DNA from: Planctomycetota bacterium
Lineage (GTDB): Bacteria; Planctomycetota; UBA1135; GCA-002686595
Assembly: GCA_022447405.1 (NCBI GenBank)
Contig: JAKVCE010000005.1
Coordinates: 1 to 25,024 of the forward strand
DNA length: 25,024 nt
Reading direction: 5' to 3'
A model generated the notes under the pieces. It was not told the origin of the DNA, did no database searches, and saw only the letters and a list, made by a program, of their open reading frames with translations. A program made the position numbers and the translations under genes. How positions within the stretch are numbered: the first letter of the stretch is position 1; each line of letters starts with the position of its first letter. Shown here in pieces: positions 15,701-23,967 of the stretch.

Positions 15701-18700
15701 GATGGAGTCCATGACGCGCGTCCTCGGTGACCACGGGCCGCCCGCTGGCTCCTGCGCCCTCGGCTCCGTGAAGTCACAGATCGGGCACACGAAGTGCGCC
15801 GCCGGGATCGCCTCCCTCATCAAGGTCTGCATGGCCCTCGAGACAGGCGTCCTCCCCCCGACCCTCCACATCGAGAAGCCGAACCTGGGCTGGGACCCGA
15901 AGTTGAGCCCCTTCCACTTCCGCGACGCCGCCTCCCCGTGGGGCCGGGGCGATGGCTCACGCAGGGTCGCCGCCCTCTCCTCCTTCGGCTTCGGAGGCAC
16001 CAACTTCCACGCGGTCCTCACCGACCACCACGACGCGCTCGCCGCAGACTCCGTCGGCAAGGTGTGGCCGACCGAGCTCTTCTGTGTGCGCGCCGCCGAC
16101 GCGGACGAGCTCAAGCCTCGCCTCGAGGCCATGCAGAGCGCCCTCGACGCGGCGCGGCCCTGGCGCCTGCGCGACCTCGCCGCCTCCTGCAGCCAAGGTG
16201 AGGATCCGATCCAGGTGGCCTTCACCGCGACCGACCACGATGAGCTGCGCGATCGCCTCGAAGCGGCGCTCGCGGGTGAGGATCGGGATGGTCTCCACAG
16301 ACGCTCAGAGGACGAGGAGCTCCGCTCCGGTCAGGTCGCCTTCCTCTTCAGCGGACAAGGCAGTCAGTACCCGGGCATGTGCGCCGAGCTCTTCGTCCGC
16401 TTCCCCTGCCTCAGCGACCTCTTGGGCCACGCGTCCCCCTGGCACGATCGAATCTTCCCCGCGCGCTCCTTCACCCCTGAGGAGAACCGCGCCGCCATCG
16501 ACGCGCTCACAGACACCCGCGTCGCGCAGCCCGCCCTCGGCCTCATCGACTCTGCGATCGCGAGGCTGCTCGACCGCGTCGGCGTCCAGGCAGACCACCT
16601 CGCTGGACACAGCTACGGAGAGTTAGTCGCCCTCGCACACGCGGGCGCCATCCCGGAGGAGCAGCTCCTCGAGCTCTCTCAGGCGCGCGCCAACGCGATC
16701 CTCGGGGCAGCAGGAGATGACCCCGGAGCGATGGCAGCGGTCAGCGGCACGACCGACGAGGTCAGCGCCGCCCTCGAGGGGGTCGAGGACGTGGTGCTCG
16801 CGAACCACAACGCGCCGAACCAGGTCGTCCTCTCGGGTCCGACCGAGGCGATAGAGCGCGCGCTCGAGCACCTGAATTCCAAAGGCATCGCGGCGCGACA
16901 GATCCAGGTCGCATGCGCCTTCCACTCCCCGGTGATCTCCGGCGCGCGCGACACCTTCAGGACCGAGCTCGAGGGCTTGTCCGTCCGCTCCCCCAAGGTG
17001 ACGGTCTGGTCCAACGCCTCCGCCAGCCCTTACCCCGCCGGCGGCGACGTCAGAGAGCGCCTCGCCGACCACCTCATCTCACCGGTCCGCTTCACCGAGC
17101 AAGTGCAGGCCATGCACGAGGCCGGCGCTCGGATCTTCGTCGAGGTCGGTCCAGGCCAAGTCCTCACCGGGCTGGTCAAGAAGATCCTCAGGGGCCGGAG
17201 CTTCGAGGTCGTGAGCACGAACGAGAAGGGCGCGTGCGCGCTCACCTCCCTCCTCGACGCGACCGCGCAGCTAGCCTGCTTAGGCGTCGATGTCAGCACA
17301 GACGCGCTCTTCGCGGGGCGCGACGCAGAGGCCTTTGACCTCGCCTCCCCCCCGGATCGCTCCCTGCCAAAGATGGCTTGGATCGTGAACGGCTTCCGCT
17401 CCTTCCCCGCTCATGGCGAAGCTCCCAGGGAGGGCTTCCGCCCGATGGTGCAGCCGCCGCAGCCCGTCGTCACCTCTGAGACGAGCGCGGCCGCGCTCGG
17501 AGTGGACTCCCGCGAGGCCGTCGTGCTCGAGTACCTCAAAGGAGTCAGAGAGGCCGTCAGCGACCAGCGCGACGTCGTCCTCGGCTACCTCGGCGCACAG
17601 CCCGCGCCGCGCGAGGTCGTGATCTCGACCCGCGAGCCCGCGCCCGTCGCTGAGCCTGCGCCCGAGGAGCTCCCGCAGCTCGAAGAGGCCGAGCCCGAAG
17701 AGGTCGACCTCGAGGCAGCGCTGCTCGCCATCGTCAGCGAGCGCACGGGCTACCCGAAGGACATGCTGGACTTCGACCTCGACCTCGAGGCCGACCTCGG
17801 GATCGACTCGATCAAGCGCATCGAGATCCTCGGCGCCCTGGGTGACTCTGCCGGCCTCGCCGACGCCGACGAGGCCCAGCGCGACGCGCTCGTTGAGGAG
17901 CTCGCCGCGATCAAGACGCTGCGCGGGATCCTCGAGTGGCTGCGCGCCAACGAAGACCTCGCCGAAGAGGGCCCTGCGACGGCCGACGCGCCAGAGGAGC
18001 CCGAGGCGCCCAGCTCCCCCATCGCCCTGCGCCGCTTCCTCTTGGAGGAGGCCGCCGCTGGCGCTGCCAGTGATGACCCCGGGGTCTTGTCGGGCAAGCG
18101 CTTCCAGCTCATCGAGGACGACCGCGGCGTCGCCCGCGCCCTCACCTCACGGCTCGAGGCCGCTGGCGCGAAGGTGCTCACAGCTGACAGCCAAGAGACC
18201 TGTGATGGACTCATCCACCTCGGCGCGCTCTCCACGGACGCCGGACCCGATCGCGTGAAGGACCTCTTCAGGCGCGCCCGCGCTGCGATGGAGCACGACC
18301 CCGAGTGGATCCTGGCGGCCACCGGCCTAGGCGGGAGCTTCGGGCGCCAGGAGAACGGCGGAGACCACGCGGCGCACGGCGGCGCCGCTGGCTTCATGCG
18401 CAGCCTCGCCAAGGAGCGCCCCGACGCGCGCATCCGATGCGTGGACCTCGACGTGACGGAGGACCCCGGCGAGCTCGCCCAGCGGCTCTTTGAAGAGCTG
18501 CTCGTAGGCGGAGACGAGGTCGAGGTCGCTCACGGCGGGGGCGCGCGCAACGCGCTCCAGCCCGTCGAGCGCGCCCTCGACCTGGAGGACGCCTCGAGCC
18601 TCTTGGACCACGACTCGGTCGTCTTGATGACCGGCGGCGCGCGCGGCATCACCGCCCTCATCGCCAACGAGCTCGCGAAGCGACACGGCTGCACCCTCGT

Positions 18701-19445
18701 CCTCGTCGGCCGCTCCCCGCTCCCTGAGCTGGACGATGACCCTGAGCTCGAGGCGGCCGCAGACGCGGGCGCCCTGCGCCGGGTCCTCGCCACCCGCCGC
18801 GCCGGCTCGCGACCTGCAGAGATCGAGCGCGAGGTGCGCGAGCTCCTCGCCGCGCGCGAGATCGCGTCCAACCTCGACGCGCTCCGCGCCGCGGGCTGCG
18901 CGGTCGAGTACCGCTCCTGCGACGTGCGCGATGAGGCCAGCTTCGGAGCGCTCATCGACTCCGTCTACCAAGACCACGGGCGCATCGACGGCGTGGTCCA
19001 TGGCGCGGGCGTCATCGAAGACAAGCTGCTCGGCCAGAAGACAGACGAGAGCTTCGACCGCGTCTTCGACACGAAGGTGCGCGGCGCGCTGATCCTGGCC
19101 GAGAAGATCCGCGATGACGTCCGCTTCGTCGCCTTCTTCTCCTCCATCGCCAGCGCCTTCGGGAACCGCGGACAGACCGACTACGCCGCCGCCAACGACC
19201 TCCTCGACAAGCTGGCCCACGCCCTCGACCGCCGCCTCTCTGGGCGCGTCGTGAGCTTCAACTGGGGGCCTTGGGACGGGAGCGGGATGGTCTCCGAAGA
19301 GCTCCGCCGCGAGTACCAGCGCCGGGGGCTCGGCCTGATCGACCCCGCGGAGGGCGTCGACGCCTTCTTCAACGAGCTCAGCCGCGACAGAGGCCCCGCG
19401 CAGGTCATCGTGATGAGCGCTCGGGCGGAGGGCCTGCCCCTCTAG
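12729..19445 (+). CDS. PUFA-synthase-like type I PKS: NPD-NPD-KS-AT-ACP-KR
   Basis: From the ATG at 12729 this is a 2238-residue multidomain synthase. Residues 1-230 resemble a nitronate-monooxygenase/PfaD-type FMN barrel, but the usual 'GGH' is 'SGGRIG' (R132). Residues 300-600 form a second, better-preserved barrel with 'ECGGHIG' (H438), 'FAGGI' and 'VGVLMGTSYLFT'; in PUFA synthases this fold is the enoyl reductase. A ketosynthase spans 655-1100 with intact C845 ('DAACAS'), H980 ('EAHGTGT') and H1020 ('IGHTK'). An acyltransferase spans 1203-1485 with 'GQGSQ', S1295 ('GHSYGE') and 'AFHSP', suggesting malonyl use. After a Pro/Glu-rich linker, one ACP (1661-1741) carries S1694 in 'GIDSIKRIEI', the form typical of Pfa carriers. 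A structural KR half and a KR (1964-2238) follow, with 'TGGARGIT' and S2139, Y2152 and N2156. There is no DH or thioesterase; gene B supplies the DH. The frame is open upstream to 12348, but the recognisable fold starts right after this ATG. Confidence 0.92.
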   Translation: MHAQRIPLVGITPSCRPDTHLAVALARAGAVGVVDLGLDRERGLASLERALEHASEGIGALVRAELELGPAALPLAVELVLLAPGVDPLPWSNHSERSWRVFAQVTTLEEAEQAERAGVDALIAKGSESGGRIGSETTFVLLQRLVESTELPVYAQGGVGLNTGAACLAGGAEGLVLDSQLALVAECDLPREIAEIIARLDGSETVEVGGHRVLRRPDVPLADSLAGEPAAVIARRLGGDDPETELLPLGEDAALAAPLAAKFRTAGSLAHALWESAISGLRLAQRTEPLRPGGPLSAEHGTAYPVVQGPMTRVSDRATFADAVAHGGGLPFLALALMRGPQVAPLLEETSERLKGRPWGVGILGFVPKELREEQMDAVSAVRPPFALIAGGRPSQARELEEQGTKTYLHVPSPGLLEMFLKEGARRFVFEGRECGGHIGPRSSFPLWEQQLAILEEVDDPEELSILFAGGIHDARSAAMVSALAAPLAERGARVGVLMGTSYLFTEEIVSSGALLSGYQDEALRCDETVLLETAPGHATRCTDNEYVRTFQRERARLEAEGVETRDAWAELEQLNLGRLRLASKGLKREEGELVEVNEEEQRREGMFMIGEVAGLRSSIGTIEDLHRSVSEGASEHLSGVTLPESERRISRGIDDPYDIAVVGMSCVFPGSPDLDTYWKMITSGEDTVCEVPSERWNPDIYYDPEGRPGYTTPSKWGGFLDPVEIDPMAYGIPPKAMAAIEPVQLLSLEIARRALEDAGYEDREFDRERTSVIFGAEGGNDLSGALGFRALFPQYAGELPDALDQNLPEPTEDTFPGVLANVIAGRIANRLDLGGLNFTVDAACASALAALEAGIQTLVANTSEMVLVGGADLHNSIHDYLMFSSVQALSKTGRCRSFDSKADGITLGEGVGVVVLKRLADAERDGDRIYAVIKGCAGSSDGKSLGMTAPRPEGQVRAMERAWQRAGVGRSELGLMEAHGTGTVVGDRTEMESMTRVLGDHGPPAGSCALGSVKSQIGHTKCAAGIASLIKVCMALETGVLPPTLHIEKPNLGWDPKLSPFHFRDAASPWGRGDGSRRVAALSSFGFGGTNFHAVLTDHHDALAADSVGKVWPTELFCVRAADADELKPRLEAMQSALDAARPWRLRDLAASCSQGEDPIQVAFTATDHDELRDRLEAALAGEDRDGLHRRSEDEELRSGQVAFLFSGQGSQYPGMCAELFVRFPCLSDLLGHASPWHDRIFPARSFTPEENRAAIDALTDTRVAQPALGLIDSAIARLLDRVGVQADHLAGHSYGELVALAHAGAIPEEQLLELSQARANAILGAAGDDPGAMAAVSGTTDEVSAALEGVEDVVLANHNAPNQVVLSGPTEAIERALEHLNSKGIAARQIQVACAFHSPVISGARDTFRTELEGLSVRSPKVTVWSNASASPYPAGGDVRERLADHLISPVRFTEQVQAMHEAGARIFVEVGPGQVLTGLVKKILRGRSFEVVSTNEKGACALTSLLDATAQLACLGVDVSTDALFAGRDAEAFDLASPPDRSLPKMAWIVNGFRSFPAHGEAPREGFRPMVQPPQPVVTSETSAAALGVDSREAVVLEYLKGVREAVSDQRDVVLGYLGAQPAPREVVISTREPAPVAEPAPEELPQLEEAEPEEVDLEAALLAIVSERTGYPKDMLDFDLDLEADLGIDSIKRIEILGALGDSAGLADADEAQRDALVEELAAIKTLRGILEWLRANEDLAEEGPATADAPEEPEAPSSPIALRRFLLEEAAAGAASDDPGVLSGKRFQLIEDDRGVARALTSRLEAAGAKVLTADSQETCDGLIHLGALSTDAGPDRVKDLFRRARAAMEHDPEWILAATGLGGSFGRQENGGDHAAHGGAAGFMRSLAKERPDARIRCVDLDVTEDPGELAQRLFEELLVGGDEVEVAHGGGARNALQPVERALDLEDASSLLDHDSVVLMTGGARGITALIANELAKRHGCTLVLVGRSPLPELDDDPELEAAADAGALRRVLATRRAGSRPAEIEREVRELLAAREIASNLDALRAAGCAVEYRSCDVRDEASFGALIDSVYQDHGRIDGVVHGAGVIEDKLLGQKTDESFDRVFDTKVRGALILAEKIRDDVRFVAFFSSIASAFGNRGQTDYAAANDLLDKLAHALDRRLSGRVVSFNWGPWDGSGMVSEELRREYQRRGLGLIDPAEGVDAFFNELSRDRGPAQVIVMSARAEGLPL

Positions 19446-19450
19446 CCGCC

Positions 19451-22400
19451 ATGATCCAGCGCCCCGGACACGACGTCGCGATCGTCGGGATGGCGTGCGT
19501 CTTCCCTGGCGCCGGCGGTCTCGAGAGCTACTGGAAGAACATCGTCGAGGGGAGGGACGCCATCAGCGCGGTCCCCGAGGGGCGCTGGGACAAGGTCTTC
19601 CACGACCCGAGCTCCGACGCCGTCCACAGGCTCTACACAGACCGCGGCGGCTTCATCGATGACCACGCGAGCTTCGACGCCCTCGAGTTCGGGGTCATGC
19701 CGGTCGCGGCTCAAGCCTCAGAGCCAGACCAGCTGCTCATGCTCCAGGTCGCGGCGGAGGCCATGCGCCACGCAGGCTATGAGGACCGCGCGTTCCCCCA
19801 TGAGACGAGCGGCGTGATCCTCGGCCGCGGCGGCTACCTCAACTCAGGCATGGCCCGCCTCGTCCAGAAGGTGCGCGTCTCCCAAGAGCTCGTGGAGTGC
19901 CTGCGGACCGTCGTCCCGGGCATCACCGAGGAGCAGCTCGATCGGGTCCAAGCCGAGTACCAAGGCCGCGTCGGGCACATCGGACCTGACACCGTGATCG
20001 GGCTCGTCCCCAACCTCGCCGCCTCCAGGGTCGCCAACCGCCTCGACCTCGGCGGCCCGGCCTACACCGTGGACGCGGCCTGCGCCTCCTCGCTCATCGC
20101 CGTCGACCGCGCCTGCGAAGACCTCGCCCGCGGCGCGGCCGACCTCGTGATCGCAGGCGGCGTCCACCTCACCCACGACGTCACCTTCTGGAGCGTCTTC
20201 TGCCAGCTCGGCGCGCTCTCACGGCGCGGCGAGATCCGCCCCTTCTCCGCCGACGCAGACGGCCTGCTGATCGGCGAGGGCCTCGGCGCGGTCGTCCTCA
20301 AGCGACTGGAGGACGCCGTGAGCGACGGCGACACCGTGCACGCGGTCATCCGCGCCTCTGGGGTCGCCTCCGACGGGCGCGAGGCGAGCGTCATGAACCC
20401 GCGGGTGGACGGACAGCTGCTCGCGCTGCAGCGCGCCTGGGCCAAGCTGGACATCGACCCGAAGGCGGCCGGCGCGGTCGGCATGATCGAAGCGCACGGC
20501 ACGGCGACCCAAGCGGGTGACGCTGCAGAGCTCGCCACAGTCGGCGCCTTCTTCGGAGACGTCGAGGAGGAGCAGCGGCCGGTCATCGGCTCCGTAAAGT
20601 CACAGATCGGACACGCCATGCCCGCCGCGGGGATCGCCGGCCTCATCAAGGCGGCGATGTCCGTTCGCGACGGCGTCCTGCCCCCGACCTTGCACGTCGA
20701 TGAGCCTCACCCTGGGCTCGCCGCGACGCGCTTTCGCACGATCGGTGAGCGGGAGGAGTGGCTGTCTCAAGGCCCTCGCCGCGCGGCGGTCAACGCCTTC
20801 GGCTTCGGCGGCATCAACGCGCACGTCGTGCTCGAAGAGCACTCGAGCTCGACCCGCACCCAGGTCACAGTCCCTGACTCGCGGCCGGAGTGTCTCTTCC
20901 TCGCGCGCGAGAGCGCGGCAGAGCTCCTCCGCGCCCTCGACGCAGGCGAGACAGAGCGCGGAGAGGGCCCCGCTCGCCTCGCGCTCATGGACCCCACGCC
21001 TGCGCGCGTCGCCAAGGCGCGCCGCATCGTGGAGCGCGGCAGCGCCTTCCACGGGCGCAGCGACCTCTGGTTCTCCCCAGACGGCCTGATCTCCTCTGGG
21101 GGTAAGGTCGCCTTCCTCTACCCCGGCGTCGACGCGGACTTCAGGCCGCGCATTCAAGACGTCGCGGACCTCATCGGTGAGGAGCTCCACCCAGAGCTCG
21201 TCTCCGCCGAGGACCCCTCCTTCGCGAAGAGCCTCACGACCGCGGAGCTAGAGAAGACCGGCGTCGCCATCGTCTTGGTGAACGGGCTCCTCACCCGCGC
21301 CCTGAGTGAGCTCGGGGTGCGACCCGACGCGATCTGCGGCCACTCCATCGGCGAGTGGAGCGGCATGATCGAGGCCGGCTGCTTCGAGGCGGCTGAGGTC
21401 GAGGCCTTCGTACGCGCCCTCGAGCCAGGGACCCTCGAGGTGCCAGGCGTCGCCTTCGCCACCGCCGGCTGCTCCGTCGACCGGGTCGAGGCGGTCATCG
21501 CTGACCTCGGCGACGTGACCATCAGCCACGACAACTGCCCCCATCAGGTCGTCGCGTGCGGCCCGAACGATGAGATCGACGAGCTCCTCCTGCGGCTCAA
21601 GGAGGAGAAGGTCCTCTGCCAGAAGCTCGACTTCCGCTCGGGCTTCCACTCGCCGCTCTTCACAGAACACCTGAGCCCGATCGAGACGGCCGCCCACTCG
21701 CTCGCGCTGCGCGCGCCAGAGACGCCGCTCTACTCAGCCACGACCTGCGCCCCCTACCCCTCAGCAGAGGTCGAGCTGCGCGAGCTCTTCTGCGAGCACC
21801 TCCTCAAGCCGGTGCGCTTCCGCGAGCTCATCGAGCGCATGCACGCAGACGGCGTGCGCGCCTTCGTCCAGGTCGGCACCGGGAGCCTCCCGGGCTTCGT
21901 CGGAGACACGCTCAAGGGCTCTCCCCACATCGCCATCCACACGAACAGCGCAAAGCGCACGGGCAAGGACGAGCTCGGTCGCGCCCTCGCCGCCCTCTGG
22001 ACCGAGGGCGCCGAGCCAGACCTCGCGCGTCTCTTCCGCCCAGCCGAGGCGACCGCGAGCAAGCGTGAGCCGGTGCGGCTCCAGCTCGGCGCGCCGATCG
22101 TCCAGCCCGAGACACCGCTCGAGGTCCGCGGCGGCGTCGACCTCGACGCGCTCAGCGGTGACCCGGTCTTGGAGGCCTTCGCCGACACCTTGCGCGAGCT
22201 CGAGACCTCCGGTCGGGAGGTCGTCGAGGCCTACCAGTCCGCCCAAGGGGCTCCGAAGCTCGCCGTGACGCGCCGGAAGATCTCCCTCGAGAGCGACCCG
22301 CTCCTCATCGACCACTCCTTCTTCCCCCAGCCCGAGGGCTGGCCCATCCCCTCCGACCGCTTCCCCCTCGTCCCGATGACGATGTCGATCGGGATGATCC

Positions 22401-23704
22401 TCGACGCCGCCCGCGCCCTGCAGCCTGGGCGAGTCGCCGTCGCGATCGAGCGGGTGCGCGCCTGGCGATGGATGCAGATCGAGGAGCCCATCGAGATCGA
22501 GCTCTCTGCCGAGCAGGTCGAGGAGGACCTCGTGAAGGTCTCCATCGACGGCTACATCGAGGGCTCCGTGCGCTTCGCGGACGCGTATGAGGCTGCGCCG
22601 ACAGCGAAGGCCGTCCCCCTCGAAGACCCCGAGCCTGTCGGGCTCACCCCGCCGGAGATCTACGGCGGCCGCTGGATGTTCCACGGCCCGGCCTACCACG
22701 CGGTCAGCGGGCTCAGCGCGAAGGGCTCCAACGGGATGGACGGACGCATCGTCCGCAGCCCCGGCGAGGGCGCCCTCCTCGACGGCGCGGGGCAGCTCTT
22801 CGGGCTCTGGATCTCTCGCTCCTTCACGACGGACCGCATGGCGCTCCCCGTGCGCGTCGGAGCCATCAAGCTCTACGGACCGGAGCCTGCGGCGGGCTCT
22901 GAGCTCGACTGCAGCATCCGGATCACTGAACACGACGACCGCAAGGTGACCGGTGACTTCGAGCTCTCCCAAGACGGCGCGCTGTGGGCAGAGGTCGTGG
23001 ACTGGGAAGACCGACGCTTTGAGTCCGATCCGCTGCAGTGGCCCGTGATCTGTCACCCGGAGTCGAACGCCCTCGCCGCGCCGCTCCCAGAGGTCCGGGG
23101 CTCTGCGTGGATGCCGACGCCGTACACCAAGACCGCGACGCGCGACTACTTCGCCCGCCGCTACTTAGACGCCCAGGCCCTCGCCGAGTACCGAGAGATG
23201 AACCCCAAGCGGCAGACGGACTGGCTCGCCGGCCGCGTCGCCGCCATCGACGCCGTGCGCCACCTCCTCTGGTCCGAGGGCGCGGGCGACCTCTTCCCCA
23301 TCGAGGTCCAGATCCGGAACGATGACGAGGGGCGCCCCTTCGTCTCGACCCACCCAGAGCTGAAGCTCTCCATCGCCCACTCCAGCGGCTCAGGCTTCGC
23401 CAGGGTGTCCAGAGACGAACCCGTCGGCGTCGACCTTGAGCCCGTCGCCCCGCGCCCCGACACTCTCATAGAGACCGCCTTCTCCGACGACGACCTCGCA
23501 CACCTCGCCATTGGCTGCGACCGCGACGAGTGGATCACTCGCCTGTGGTGCGCCAAAGAGGCCCGCGCGAAGCAGACCGGTGAAGGAATCACCCGACCCA
23601 AGTCCCTGCAGATCACCGCCATCGAGGGCGAGACAGTCTTCGTAGACGGTGTCCCCGTTGAGACCTCCCGCCACGACGACTGGATCATCGCCGCCACCTC
23701 ATGA
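19451..23704 (+). CDS. PUFA/enediyne-like type I PKS: KS-AT-DH-PPTase
   Basis: This 1417-residue protein starts five bases after the first synthase stops. The ketosynthase (1-460) is intact: C211 ('DAACASS'), H349 ('EAHGTAT') and H388 ('IGHAMPAAG'). It is therefore not a chain-length-factor-type decoy. The acyltransferase (552-835) has S632 ('GHSIGEW'), but 'LYPGVDA' replaces the usual GQGSQ loop and the region after the active serine is shortened, so its acyl choice is uncertain. A dehydratase-like double hot-dog region (940-1195) has a candidate catalytic pair, H955 ('LLIDHSFF') and D1111 ('LLDGAGQLFGLW'). The C-terminal 150 residues are an Sfp-type phosphopantetheinyl transferase with 'SIAHSSG', 'GVDLEP' (D1328, E1330) and 'WCAKEA' (K1369, E1370). 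That domain would activate the carrier domains of this cluster. There is no ACP in this protein; it must use the one in gene A or the free ACP. The frame is open upstream to 19271, inside gene A. The TGA overlaps the ACP start in ATGA. Confidence 0.92.
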   Translation: MIQRPGHDVAIVGMACVFPGAGGLESYWKNIVEGRDAISAVPEGRWDKVFHDPSSDAVHRLYTDRGGFIDDHASFDALEFGVMPVAAQASEPDQLLMLQVAAEAMRHAGYEDRAFPHETSGVILGRGGYLNSGMARLVQKVRVSQELVECLRTVVPGITEEQLDRVQAEYQGRVGHIGPDTVIGLVPNLAASRVANRLDLGGPAYTVDAACASSLIAVDRACEDLARGAADLVIAGGVHLTHDVTFWSVFCQLGALSRRGEIRPFSADADGLLIGEGLGAVVLKRLEDAVSDGDTVHAVIRASGVASDGREASVMNPRVDGQLLALQRAWAKLDIDPKAAGAVGMIEAHGTATQAGDAAELATVGAFFGDVEEEQRPVIGSVKSQIGHAMPAAGIAGLIKAAMSVRDGVLPPTLHVDEPHPGLAATRFRTIGEREEWLSQGPRRAAVNAFGFGGINAHVVLEEHSSSTRTQVTVPDSRPECLFLARESAAELLRALDAGETERGEGPARLALMDPTPARVAKARRIVERGSAFHGRSDLWFSPDGLISSGGKVAFLYPGVDADFRPRIQDVADLIGEELHPELVSAEDPSFAKSLTTAELEKTGVAIVLVNGLLTRALSELGVRPDAICGHSIGEWSGMIEAGCFEAAEVEAFVRALEPGTLEVPGVAFATAGCSVDRVEAVIADLGDVTISHDNCPHQVVACGPNDEIDELLLRLKEEKVLCQKLDFRSGFHSPLFTEHLSPIETAAHSLALRAPETPLYSATTCAPYPSAEVELRELFCEHLLKPVRFRELIERMHADGVRAFVQVGTGSLPGFVGDTLKGSPHIAIHTNSAKRTGKDELGRALAALWTEGAEPDLARLFRPAEATASKREPVRLQLGAPIVQPETPLEVRGGVDLDALSGDPVLEAFADTLRELETSGREVVEAYQSAQGAPKLAVTRRKISLESDPLLIDHSFFPQPEGWPIPSDRFPLVPMTMSIGMILDAARALQPGRVAVAIERVRAWRWMQIEEPIEIELSAEQVEEDLVKVSIDGYIEGSVRFADAYEAAPTAKAVPLEDPEPVGLTPPEIYGGRWMFHGPAYHAVSGLSAKGSNGMDGRIVRSPGEGALLDGAGQLFGLWISRSFTTDRMALPVRVGAIKLYGPEPAAGSELDCSIRITEHDDRKVTGDFELSQDGALWAEVVDWEDRRFESDPLQWPVICHPESNALAAPLPEVRGSAWMPTPYTKTATRDYFARRYLDAQALAEYREMNPKRQTDWLAGRVAAIDAVRHLLWSEGAGDLFPIEVQIRNDDEGRPFVSTHPELKLSIAHSSGSGFARVSRDEPVGVDLEPVAPRPDTLIETAFSDDDLAHLAIGCDRDEWITRLWCAKEARAKQTGEGITRPKSLQITAIEGETVFVDGVPVETSRHDDWIIAATS

Positions 23705-23967
23705 CCACGCTCACCACCATCTCCAACCTGATCCACGAAGTCATCGGCGAGGACTGGGACCTCGAAGAAGAGATCACCCTCGACACGACCTTCTCAGAAG
23801 ACCTCGAGCTCGAGAGCATCGAGTTCGTCTCCCTCGCGGAGAAGATGCAGGCGGCCTTCGGCGAGGACGTGGACTTCGTCAGCTGGCTCTCGGAGAAGGA
23901 GCTCGACGAGGTCATCGACCTCAAGGTGGGCGACGTGGTGGAGTTCATCGACGCGTGCCGCAAGTAA
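23701..23967 (+). CDS. Free-standing acyl carrier protein
   Basis: This 88-residue acidic protein has the ACP length and fold pattern, with the attachment serine S39 in 'DLELESIEFVSL'. Its start overlaps the preceding stop as ATGA, a strong sign of translational coupling. The sequence around S39 differs from the 'GIDSIKR' of the ACP inside the first synthase, so the two carriers probably have different partners. The PPTase at the end of the preceding protein is the obvious activating enzyme. Candidate roles are starter delivery, tailoring or product hand-over to the hydrolases downstream. No Shine-Dalgarno site is visible. Confidence 0.9.
   Translation: MTTLTTISNLIHEVIGEDWDLEEEITLDTTFSEDLELESIEFVSLAEKMQAAFGEDVDFVSWLSEKELDEVIDLKVGDVVEFIDACRK

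Noticed and set aside
19451..20845. Reading the second KS as a chain-length factor
   Set aside because: The active-site Cys (C211) and both histidines are present.
21761..23056. 431-codon antisense frame opposite the AT-DH region
   Set aside because: Low-complexity shadow; the plus strand shows AT and DH motifs throughout.
23649..23954. Upstream extension of hydrolase copy 1 into the PPTase and ACP regions
   Set aside because: The extension encodes His/Arg-rich shadow sequence. Similarity to copy 2 begins just after the GTG at 23955.
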